A stretch of DNA of 11,994 bases, from contig JAJRCM010000162.1 of the NCBI GenBank assembly GCA_028678965.1, positions 1-11,994 of the forward strand, in the 5' to 3' direction. The DNA comes from Methanomicrobiales archaeon (GTDB lineage Archaea > Halobacteriota > Methanomicrobia > Methanomicrobiales > JACTUA01). A model generated the notes under the pieces. It searched no databases. It was not told the origin of the DNA and worked only from the letters and a program-made list of their open reading frames with translations. Below are positions 6,950 to 11,994 of the stretch, in pieces. Position 1 is the first letter of the stretch. The number at the start of each line of letters is the position of its first letter. The translations under genes and the position numbers were made by a program.

Positions 6950-7508
6950 CCGGGCATTCGGAATATCGGTAGCGGTTGTTGCTGCTGTCTTTGTGATTGC
7001 CCTTGGTATGGGATTCGCTCTGGTCTCAGTGAATGAGGCAGTGGGCAGTCAGCTGATGGAATTTCTACGCAATGAGATATTTATCGGTGTCAATGACAGC
7101 GATTCTCTCACCCTTCTCGTTAAAATTTTTCTAAACAATGTTGAAGCCTGTATCCTGCTCTTTCTTGGGGGAGCCTCCCTCGGGCTGCTCACCCTCCTGA
7201 TCATATCCGTCAATGGAATGGTAATCGGCGGGGTGATTGCTCTGGTTCGTGAGGAGAGAGGGCTTCTCTTCATGGCGGCCGCTATCCTTCCCCATGGCAT
7301 CTTTGAGATCCCTGCATTCCTCCTGTCAGGTGCTCTTGGCCTCTCACTTGCCCGCGCTGTCTGGGACGAGATGATACGGGAGGGAGATGCTGCGGAAGTA
7401 GCTAAGACTCTCGGAATCACCTTTGTACGGATTATCCTCCCGCTCGTCACGATTGCTGCATTTGTCGAGGCATTTATAACGCCTTACATGATAACGTTAA
7501 TAATTTAA
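6942..7508 (+). CDS. SpoIIM / DUF95 family membrane protein
   Basis: A 188-residue membrane protein related to stage II sporulation protein M (DUF95), a family widespread in non-sporulating archaea where its role is unknown. Hydrophobic segments lie at about 8-30, 68-104 (probably two spans), 109-140 and 158-187. The family core is clear: [15 protein letters not shown] (63-77), NGMVIGG (91-97) and [19 protein letters not shown] (115-133). The ATG at 6942 is chosen because GGTG lies 4 nt upstream at 6934-6937; a GTG at 6918 would prepend a non-conserved Trp/Cys-rich stretch. It overlaps DUF63 by 8 nt and stops 11 nt before proS, so the three genes form a likely operon. There is no reason to infer sporulation. 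Confidence 0.88.
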   Translation: MFNRAFGISVAVVAAVFVIALGMGFALVSVNEAVGSQLMEFLRNEIFIGVNDSDSLTLLVKIFLNNVEACILLFLGGASLGLLTLLIISVNGMVIGGVIALVREERGLLFMAAAILPHGIFEIPAFLLSGALGLSLARAVWDEMIREGDAAEVAKTLGITFVRIILPLVTIAAFVEAFITPYMITLII

Positions 7509-7519
7509 GGGAGCGGTCC

Positions 7520-8953
7520 ATGGACGAGGAATCTGGCGCTTTACCACCCAAAGAGAAATTCAGCGAATGGTATAACGACATTCTCTGGAAAGCAGAAATT
7601 ATAGATGTCAGGTACCCGGTCAAGGGTCTCTATGTCTGGTATCCCCATGGATTCGCCATCAGGAAAAATGCCTACGGCGTCCTGCGTGAGTTACTCGACA
7701 GAGACCACCAGGAAGCCCTCTTCCCTCTGCTTATCCCGGCAACCGAGTTTATGAAAGAGGCGGAGCACATCAAGGGATTTGAAGAAGAGGTCTACTGGGT
7801 GACAAAGGGTGGTACCGGGGAATTAGACATCCCTCTTGCCCTGCGACCCACCAGTGAGACTGCGATTTACCCCATGTATGCCCTATGGGTGCGGTCTCAT
7901 GCCGACCTCCCCATCCGTCTCTACCAAGTGGTGAACACGTTCCGCTACGAGACCAAGCATACCCGGCCCCTCATCCGTCTGCGGGAAATCACGTCATTCA
8001 AAGAAGCCCACACGGTACACACGACCTGGGAGAAGGCCGAAGAACAGGTTGAAAGTGCCGTCACTCTCTATAAGGAATTTTATGAGCGGCTGTGCATTCC
8101 TCTCATTATCTCCCGCCGCCCGGCATGGGATAAGTTTCCCGGTGCTGACTATACCATCGCGGTGGATACCATCATGCCAGATGGGAAGACCCTCCAGATC
8201 GGGACTGTCCATCACCTAGGAGACCATTTCTCCCGTACCTTCAATATTACCTATGAGGATGAAAAAGGGGAACAGAAGTTTGCTCAGCAGACCTGCTATG
8301 GAATCTCGGAACGGTGCATCGCTGCTCTGCTCAGTATCCATGGCGACGACCATGGACTCATTCTGCCTCCTGAAATAGCACCAGTCCAGGTGGTCATCGT
8401 TCCTATCGTCATGGGCAAGCGTCGGGATGAAATACTATCCTATGCGATAGCACTGGAAACGACATTGAAAGAAAAAGGATTACGGGTAAAGGTAGATGGT
8501 CGTGATATCCGTCCTGGCGCAAAATATTATTACTGGGAGATGAGGGGAGTTCCTCTGCGGCTTGAGATTGGACCCCGTGATATTGATGCCAGGGTGGTCA
8601 CCGCGGTTTCACGAGATGGGATAAAAAGGACACTGCCCCGGGATCGCCTGATTGAGGATGTACGTCTCCTGTTTACCGCGTTTGAGGAGCGCCTTCGGAC
8701 CAGAGCACAGGCATCATTGGACCAGCACATAACCAGGGTAACCTTAATAGACCAGATTCAGGACGCCATCGAAAAAGGGGTCGCCATCGGGCAATGGTGT
8801 GGCGGGCTGGAGTGTGCCCAGCAGATCGAGCAGCAGTCGGGGGGGAGTGTGCTCGGTACCATTTCTGGGGCAGATGAAACCCTGGGGGGCAAAGGGACTT
8901 GTGTTGTATGCGGGAGTTCGGCGACGGCTACCCTTATCGGACGCGCCTACTGA
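7520..8953 (+). CDS. proS: Prolyl-tRNA synthetase, archaeal/eukaryotic type
   Basis: Class II aminoacyl-tRNA synthetase charging tRNA-Pro. Length is 477 residues, normal for the short archaeal form without the bacterial editing insertion. Seen in order: the proline-pocket [16 protein letters not shown] (108-123), motif 2 [27 protein letters not shown] (139-165), motif 3 region [11 protein letters not shown] followed by [15 protein letters not shown] (261-288), an anticodon-binding domain from about 290 to 400, and a C-terminal zinc domain with Cys427, Cys432, Cys461 and Cys464, ending in the conserved terminal Tyr477. The ATG follows a GGGAG ribosome site. The 11-nt gap after the SpoIIM-like gene indicates one operon with the membrane genes. 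Its stop directly abuts the stop of the convergent zinc-ribbon gene (TGATCA, 8951-8956). Confidence 0.97.
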   Translation: MDEESGALPPKEKFSEWYNDILWKAEIIDVRYPVKGLYVWYPHGFAIRKNAYGVLRELLDRDHQEALFPLLIPATEFMKEAEHIKGFEEEVYWVTKGGTGELDIPLALRPTSETAIYPMYALWVRSHADLPIRLYQVVNTFRYETKHTRPLIRLREITSFKEAHTVHTTWEKAEEQVESAVTLYKEFYERLCIPLIISRRPAWDKFPGADYTIAVDTIMPDGKTLQIGTVHHLGDHFSRTFNITYEDEKGEQKFAQQTCYGISERCIAALLSIHGDDHGLILPPEIAPVQVVIVPIVMGKRRDEILSYAIALETTLKEKGLRVKVDGRDIRPGAKYYYWEMRGVPLRLEIGPRDIDARVVTAVSRDGIKRTLPRDRLIEDVRLLFTAFEERLRTRAQASLDQHITRVTLIDQIQDAIEKGVAIGQWCGGLECAQQIEQQSGGSVLGTISGADETLGGKGTCVVCGSSATATLIGRAY

Positions 8954-9409
8954 TCAGCACGATGGACAATAGTATTCGACGTTGATCTCCTGCTGGTTGA
9001 AATTTCCGGAGATCACTTTTTTTCCCCGACGGAAAAACATCTTACCGCACGCGTTGCACCGCTTGGGGCGTATCCGCTCGGTTGTGCCCATGGGCACCTC
9101 CAGGCGGAATTCCACCTTCTGGGGATTAGGGTAACCCCCGGTACACTGATCCTCCAGCTGGGAGATAAGGTTCATAATCTGGAGAGGACTCACCCCCATC
9201 GCGTCAAATTTTTTAAAAATAAAATAGTGGAATACAATCCACGCCAGGTCTGACCGCTCGATGACCTCATCATAGTCCTGTGATTCACCGTCCTGGTCAT
9301 CCATCACGCACCCGCATAGGGGGCAGTGACCTGAGACAAGCTCATCGACGAACACCTTCTCTAGGCATCCCGGGCAGATGATATGGTGGGCATTCACCCG
9401 TACGGTCAT
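8954..9409 (-). CDS. Hypothetical protein with two zinc-ribbon modules
   Basis: A 151-residue soluble protein that I cannot assign to a named family. The N-terminal module has CPGC (Cys12, Cys15) and CPLCGC (Cys29, Cys32, Cys34); the C-terminal module has CNACG (Cys118, Cys121) and CPSC (Cys148, Cys151), so the protein ends on its last putative zinc ligand. Between them lies an acidic linker (36-53) and a helical stretch with the unusual aromatic patch WIVFHYFIFKKF (57-68). The ATG at 9409 is preferred over an in-frame ATG at 9472: AGGAG lies about 10 nt upstream, and the 9472 codon falls inside the likely TATA box at 9461-9472, leaving non-conserved-looking sequence between. Paired zinc ribbons suggest a nucleic-acid or protein-binding role, but that is inference. 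No operon partner on this strand. Confidence 0.75.
   Translation of the reverse strand: MTVRVNAHHIICPGCLEKVFVDELVSGHCPLCGCVMDDQDGESQDYDEVIERSDLAWIVFHYFIFKKFDAMGVSPLQIMNLISQLEDQCTGGYPNPQKVEFRLEVPMGTTERIRPKRCNACGKMFFRRGKKVISGNFNQQEINVEYYCPSC
9017..9023 (+). terminator. Possible oligo-T terminator for proS operon
   Basis: A run of seven T residues lies 64 nt after the proS stop, inside the convergent zinc-ribbon gene. Archaeal RNA polymerase can terminate at oligo-T without a hairpin. Weak: the run may simply reflect Lys codons of the opposite gene. Confidence 0.3.
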
Positions 9410-9460
9410 CCCTGAGCGCTCCTGAACGACATGCTCTCCCTCTTTACTTTTGTTGGCGGT

Positions 9461-9472
9461 TATATTATGCAT
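9461..9472 (-). promoter_or_regulatory. TATA box for the zinc-ribbon gene
   Basis: On the minus strand GCATAATATAACC reads as an archaeal TATA box. Transcription would start near 9436-9440, leaving a leader of about 28 nt with an AGGAG ribosome site before the ATG at 9409. This argues against the longer in-frame start at 9472. Confidence 0.5.
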
Positions 9473-9475
9473 AGT

Positions 9476-9491
9476 GCTGGTACGAACCAGC
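9476..9491. repeat. Perfect inverted repeat upstream of the zinc-ribbon gene
   Basis: GCTGGT ACGA ACCAGC: 6-bp arms and a 4-nt loop, immediately upstream of the TATA box at 9461-9472 as read on the minus strand. It could be an operator, an RNA hairpin ending the spacer element at 9473-9766, or the terminal mark of a small repeat. Confidence 0.45.
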
Positions 9492-9750
9492 GATGCCGAA
9501 GGTCACCAAGTTCATGGACGGTTGATTGCCCATGGTGGATACCACGATTCGAGAAATCAAACCCTCTACAGGGTCTCGTGAGGAATTTCCCGTCTGCAAT
9601 CACCCCGGCACAGAAATACCTGTGGTTATTGGCGTGGTCATTATTTAATTGTATGGATTATTACGATGTCATTTCGGGATCCGATGATTTAAAACAATAT
9701 TTCTGGGACCCTGAAGTTCGCCACAAAACGGGATTTGTTGCAAGAATCGC

Positions 9751-9757
9751 AAAAAAA
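9751..9757 (-). terminator. Oligo-T terminator of the ferritin gene
   Basis: Seven T residues on the minus strand, preceded by a CT-rich run, beginning 10 nt after the ferritin stop codon. Position and composition fit an archaeal oligo-T terminator. Confidence 0.6.
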
Positions 9758-9766
9758 GAGAGAGAT

Positions 9767-10255
9767 TCACTCACGCTTCCCCAGCTCATGGTCAAGCCAG
9801 AGAAATGCATGACCTTCCGGTCCGAGCATTTTTATCTTCTCGACGATCTCAGCTGCGTTCGCCTCTTCCTCGACCTGTTCTTTCACGAACCACTGGAGCA
9901 AGTTGTTGGTGGCATGGTCCTGTTCTTTGATAGCCAGATTGACAAGGTCGTTTATCCAGCCAGTTACCTTTTGCTCGTGTTTATAAGCTTCTTCAAATAC
10001 CTTGAGCGGGGATTCCCATTTTACGGGCGGTGCATCAATGGCTGTCAATTTGACGGTCCCCCCCCGTTCAACAATATAATCAAAGAATTTCATGGCATGG
10101 GCCCGCTCCTCATTTGCCTGGACCCGCATATACTTCGCAGCTCCACGGAGGGTGAGTGTTTCAAAGTAGGCGGACATTGCGGTGTAGAGGTAGGCAGAAT
10201 GCAGCTCACGGTTGATCTGCCGGTTGATAGCGTCCTGAATCGTTTCCTTAATCAT
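9767..10255 (-). CDS. ftnA: Non-haem ferritin, FtnA type
   Basis: Iron-storage protein forming a 24-subunit shell that oxidises Fe(II) and stores ferric mineral in the cytosol. With the start at 10255 the protein has 162 residues, and the active-site positions match E. coli FtnA numbering: site A/B residues Glu17, Glu50, His53, Glu94 and Gln127; Tyr24; and third-site residues Glu49, Glu126, Glu129 and Glu130. There is no Met haem ligand pattern arguing for bacterioferritin. AAGGTGA lies 6 nt before the ATG; an in-frame upstream ATG at 10321 would add 22 basic residues and run through the promoter, so it is rejected. It is a single-gene unit with an oligo-T terminator downstream and regulatory elements upstream. 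Probably iron- or redox-controlled, judging by the palindrome and direct repeat, but no regulator is visible. Confidence 0.95.
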   Translation of the reverse strand: MIKETIQDAINRQINRELHSAYLYTAMSAYFETLTLRGAAKYMRVQANEERAHAMKFFDYIVERGGTVKLTAIDAPPVKWESPLKVFEEAYKHEQKVTGWINDLVNLAIKEQDHATNNLLQWFVKEQVEEEANAAEIVEKIKMLGPEGHAFLWLDHELGKRE

Positions 10256-10270
10256 CGATTTCACCTTGTT

Positions 10271-10293
10271 TCTGCACCGTAGGGTCTGCACCG
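10271..10293. repeat. 9-bp direct repeat in the ferritin leader/promoter
   Basis: TCTGCACCG occurs at 10271-10279 and again at 10285-10293 (14-bp period), between the likely TATA box and the ribosome site of ferritin. A tandem operator is possible; a chance repeat is not excluded. Confidence 0.45.
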
Positions 10294-10295
10294 CT

Positions 10296-10317
10296 CCTTT
10301 TAACCGTTTCCATAAAA
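10296..10317 (-). promoter_or_regulatory. Ferritin core promoter (BRE/TATA candidates)
   Basis: On the minus strand, GGAAACGG (BRE-like) is followed by TTAAAAGG (10296-10303), which would start RNA near 10272, just before the AAGGTGA ribosome site. An upstream TTTTATGG (10310-10317) is an alternative TATA box giving a longer leader that contains the direct repeat. Confidence 0.45.
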
Positions 10318-10337
10318 CCATTCACCTTTCAGGGAAT

Positions 10338-10356
10338 TGGTGAGAATATCTCACCA
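10338..10356. promoter_or_regulatory. Perfect 19-bp palindrome upstream of ferritin: operator candidate
   Basis: TGGTGAGA ATA TCTCACCA: 8-bp arms around a 3-bp centre, 83-101 bp upstream of the ferritin ATG and 20 bp past the OFOR beta stop. A further half-site TCACC lies at 10322-10326. No T-run follows on the minus strand, so it is a better dimer-binding operator than a terminator, but it could also be an mRNA 3' hairpin of the oxidoreductase transcript. Confidence 0.5.
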
Positions 10357-10375
10357 TGTGGGAGCACTGGCCACC

Positions 10376-11227
10376 TCATCGACGCTCATCAAGAATTCTC
10401 TGAATAGCGGCTGTCCTTCCCTCAAGTGAGATTATTTTTGCAGTAACTTTCTGATCAAATGTCGGTAATTTTGCACGGTAGAAAGCACCCAGAGCGATGG
10501 GTCCCTTGTTATTATAGTCCCATTCCCGTGCCTTCTCCATGGCACGGTCAAAGGAGGCGGATTCGTGATCCCTGAGTTCATAGACATACTGGTCGTATAC
10601 ATCATGAACATCGAAGAACGTGGCGCAGATCTGGAGTACATCAATAAAAGAAAATCCACGGTGAAGAATCGCTTCCCTGATGAGTGATTTCAAGCTATCA
10701 ATCTTTCTGGAGTACCCCCTCCCAACAAAGGTTGCACCGGTGGCAAGCATCATTTCCAAGGGATTCAGGGGATATTCGAGAGTACCGGCGGGAGTAGACC
10801 GGCCTCGGAAACCAAGGGGAGACGTGGGGGTGTACTGTCCGGTGGTGAGCCCGTAAACCCGGTTATTATGAACAATGACCGTGATATCGATATTTCGCTT
10901 CGCACCGAAAATGAGGTGGTCGAGCCCTTCAGCGTACGCATCACCATCACCAGCACAGCAAATAACGGTCAGGTCAGGATTTGCTATCTTGATGCCCGTC
11001 GCAACGGGGATAGTACGACCATGGATGCAGTAGAAGCTATTGATGTTAAAATAATCTGCCATTTTTGCATGGCAGCCGATCCCGGTCACGAGCACCATGG
11101 TATCACGTGATATCCCCTCCGACTCAAGCGTGGAGAGTACAGCTTTGAGAGCATGCTGGATGGAAAAGTTCCCGCATCCCGGACACCAGGTGTTCTGGGT
11201 ATCAGAGATAAGGGGCATACCGGTCAT
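10376..11227 (-). CDS. 2-oxoacid:ferredoxin oxidoreductase, beta subunit
   Basis: Thiamine-pyrophosphate and iron-sulfur-bearing subunit of an enzyme that oxidatively decarboxylates a 2-oxoacid to acyl-CoA and reduces ferredoxin, or runs in reverse for carbon fixation. Length is 283 residues, normal for the two-subunit type. Seen: WCPGCGN (14-20; Cys15 and Cys18), Cys52 in GIGCH and Cys201 in QICATFF as probable [4Fe-4S] ligands; the thiamine motif GDGDAYAEG (93-101) through HNNRVYGLTTGQ (120-131). The ATG at 11227 overlaps the alpha stop by 4 nt and has a GGGGGTG ribosome site about 6 nt upstream, so the subunits are coupled. The substrate (pyruvate, 2-oxoglutarate or another) cannot be fixed from this subunit, so no specific symbol is given. 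Confidence 0.93.
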   Translation of the reverse strand: MTGMPLISDTQNTWCPGCGNFSIQHALKAVLSTLESEGISRDTMVLVTGIGCHAKMADYFNINSFYCIHGRTIPVATGIKIANPDLTVICCAGDGDAYAEGLDHLIFGAKRNIDITVIVHNNRVYGLTTGQYTPTSPLGFRGRSTPAGTLEYPLNPLEMMLATGATFVGRGYSRKIDSLKSLIREAILHRGFSFIDVLQICATFFDVHDVYDQYVYELRDHESASFDRAMEKAREWDYNNKGPIALGAFYRAKLPTFDQKVTAKIISLEGRTAAIQRILDERR

Positions 11228-11994
11228 CCGAGCACCCCCTTGACCCGTTCCTCAAGTTCCTCGATGGTGAACGGTCTCCCATCGTACTTATGGATCTGGT
11301 GATGAATGGTAAATCCGTGCTGCAGCATGAGGGTAGCGAGCTGACCTGTTGCGTTGTATTCCACTGCGATCACCCTATCACTTCCTTCCAGTGCTCTTCT
11401 CACCTGCTCAACAGGGAATGGGCAGAGCACCACCGGTTGTACTACCCTCAGTCTGCGATGTTCGGCGACTTCCTCGCATACACCGCGGCACGAACCCCAG
11501 CATAGAAGGGTAGTCGCCGCATCGACTACTCCAAGACGGTTGACAGAAGGTATATTGGAGATCTCTTTCTCAAGTGACTGCTGTTTGCGCAGGAGCTTCT
11601 CCTGCATTATGGTGACCAGCTCAGGCCGCTCAGTGCTTATCCCCTGCTCATCATGGCAGTAGCCGTTGTATTTGACGACTGCACCCGGCGCAGCAAAGGG
11701 TATGAATGGTGAAATTCCCGATTCAGTAAGGGCATAACGCTTGTAGCTCGAACCCACCTCGGATGGGGGGGACCATTCTGGGGAGGGAGGAGAGGTAACA
11801 AGATCAAGACTGAATCCTCCCTCACTCAGGTTCTTGTCAGTGAGGATAAATGCAGGAGTCTGGTATTTCCAACCGAGATTAAGGGCGACGGCGCTCCAGG
11901 AATACGCTTCGGCAGCATTACCAGGAGCAACGATAAATCGTGGAAATTCGCCCTGGCCTGCGTGCTGAACGAAAAACAGTTCGGTTTGTCCGGA
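11224..11994 (-). CDS. 2-oxoacid:ferredoxin oxidoreductase, alpha subunit (C-terminal part, cut by window edge)
   Basis: The frame is open from the right window edge to the TGA at 11224-11226, giving the last 256 residues; the start lies outside. Reading inward from the edge: TELFFVQHAGQGEFPRFIVA, then APGNAAEAYSWSAVALNLG and TPAFILTDKNLSEG, the pyrimidine-binding region typical of OFOR alpha chains; then a roughly 100-residue linker, and the C-terminal domain with LLCWGSCRGV, CPFPVEQVRRALEG, VIAVEYNATGQLATLM and YDGRPFTIEEL. A Ser/Pro-rich loop (coordinates about 11758-11795) sits before SSYKRY. The 4-nt overlap with the beta gene shows they are one operon. It is not clear whether the missing N-terminus carries the fused gamma domain. 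A GTG at 11755-11757 could be mistaken for a start but is internal. Confidence 0.92.
   Translation of the reverse strand, partial: SGQTELFFVQHAGQGEFPRFIVAPGNAAEAYSWSAVALNLGWKYQTPAFILTDKNLSEGGFSLDLVTSPPSPEWSPPSEVGSSYKRYALTESGISPFIPFAAPGAVVKYNGYCHDEQGISTERPELVTIMQEKLLRKQQSLEKEISNIPSVNRLGVVDAATTLLCWGSCRGVCEEVAEHRRLRVVQPVVLCPFPVEQVRRALEGSDRVIAVEYNATGQLATLMLQHGFTIHHQIHKYDGRPFTIEELEERVKGVLG

Larger units (their letters stand above)
9473..9766. other. Intergenic spacer of about 294 bp with hairpins and short open frames, no assigned gene
   Basis: No recognisable protein or RNA gene. It holds small hairpins: GCTGGT/ACCAGC (9476-9491), ACCCT/AGGGT around CTAC (9561-9574, nested within CGAGA/TCTCG at 9550-9578), and CACAG/CTGTG (9609-9624). 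On the minus strand, a 47-codon GTG frame (9460-9603) and an overlapping 44-codon TTG frame (9465-9599) both follow a GGGGTGA-like ribosome site; the plus strand is open across the same stretch. An AT-rich TATA-like GTTTTAAATC lies at 9685-9694 on the minus strand. The end next to ferritin carries its oligo-T terminator. It may be a structured RNA, a gene remnant or a repeat copy; I cannot decide between them. Confidence 0.4.

Noticed and set aside
6942..7508. Sporulation function for the SpoIIM-like protein
   Set aside because: DUF95/SpoIIM homologues are widespread in non-sporulating archaea; no other sporulation gene is present.
9410..9472. Upstream ATG at 9472 as the zinc-ribbon protein start
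   Set aside because: The codon lies in a TATA-like element with the start-proximal AGGAG site further down; 9409 fits promoter spacing better. Not fully excluded.
9473..9560. tRNA-like T-arm (GGTTCG) near the inverted repeat on the minus strand
   Set aside because: No acceptor, D-arm or anticodon arm could be paired around it; the sequence is explained by the 6-bp inverted repeat.
9681..9715. Possible C/D box guide RNA (GATGATT followed by CTGA)
   Set aside because: The C box misses two consensus positions and no paired D'/C' boxes or guide-sized spacing are seen.
9767..10255. Bacterioferritin or rubrerythrin instead of ferritin
   Set aside because: The site A/B/C residues match FtnA (Gln127, Glu49, Glu126, Glu130), with no rubredoxin domain and no haem-binding Met pattern.
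9431..10282. Long plus-strand open frame of 283 codons
   Set aside because: It runs antisense through the whole ferritin gene, whose active-site residues match the family exactly; the plus-strand frame shows no family features and is a shadow plus spacer.
10256..10321. Upstream ATG at 10321 as the ferritin start
   Set aside because: It would add 22 basic residues absent from ferritins and would cover the promoter; the ATG at 10255 has AAGGTGA and gives exact FtnA numbering of ligands.
11224..11757. A complete 177-residue gene starting at GTG 11757
   Set aside because: The frame stays open to the window edge and the upstream residues match OFOR alpha chains, so this is an internal codon of a longer, truncated gene.

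Overview
The window looks like the chromosome of a euryarchaeal methanogen-type organism, most likely a relative of Methanomicrobiales (the order is inferred from gene style, not tested). The archaeal markers are sn-glycerol-1-phosphate dehydrogenase, the archaeal primase small subunit next to Gins51, archaeal-type prolyl-tRNA synthetase, and the UPF0058, UPF0179 and DUF63 families. Ribosome binding sites are of the GGTGA/GGAGG type, GTG starts occur, and genes are packed tightly with many 4-nt overlaps. Nearly every base is coding. No rRNA, tRNA, CRISPR array, phage gene or intact insertion sequence was seen.

Left block (19-3612, minus strand): a compact cluster UPF0058 - elp3 - priS - gins51, read leftward from a divergent promoter region at 3613-3686. 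It joins a wobble-uridine tRNA modification enzyme to two replisome proteins. To the right of the promoter, a lone ADP-ribosylglycohydrolase (3687-4550, plus) converges on a minus-strand pair: egsA, then UPF0179.

Middle block (6104-8953, plus): DUF63 membrane protein, SpoIIM/DUF95 membrane protein and prolyl-tRNA synthetase form a likely operon. The first start codon lies 2 bp from the annotated start of divergent egsA, so the two promoters must overlap the opposite gene. proS abuts, stop codon to stop codon, a minus-strand two-zinc-ribbon protein of unknown function.

Right block (8954-11994, minus): the zinc-ribbon protein; a roughly 300-bp spacer with hairpins and unexplained open frames; a complete FtnA-type ferritin; a short regulatory region with a 9-bp direct repeat and a perfect 8+3+8 palindrome; and a two-subunit 2-oxoacid:ferredoxin oxidoreductase (beta complete, alpha cut by the window edge).

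Most of this is conserved archaeal housekeeping. I do not see a clear new multi-gene defence or mobile system. The items most worth a second look are the degenerate acetyl-CoA loop in Elp3, the spacer at 9473-9766, the ferritin upstream elements, the zinc-ribbon protein, and the back-to-back start codons at 6101/6104.
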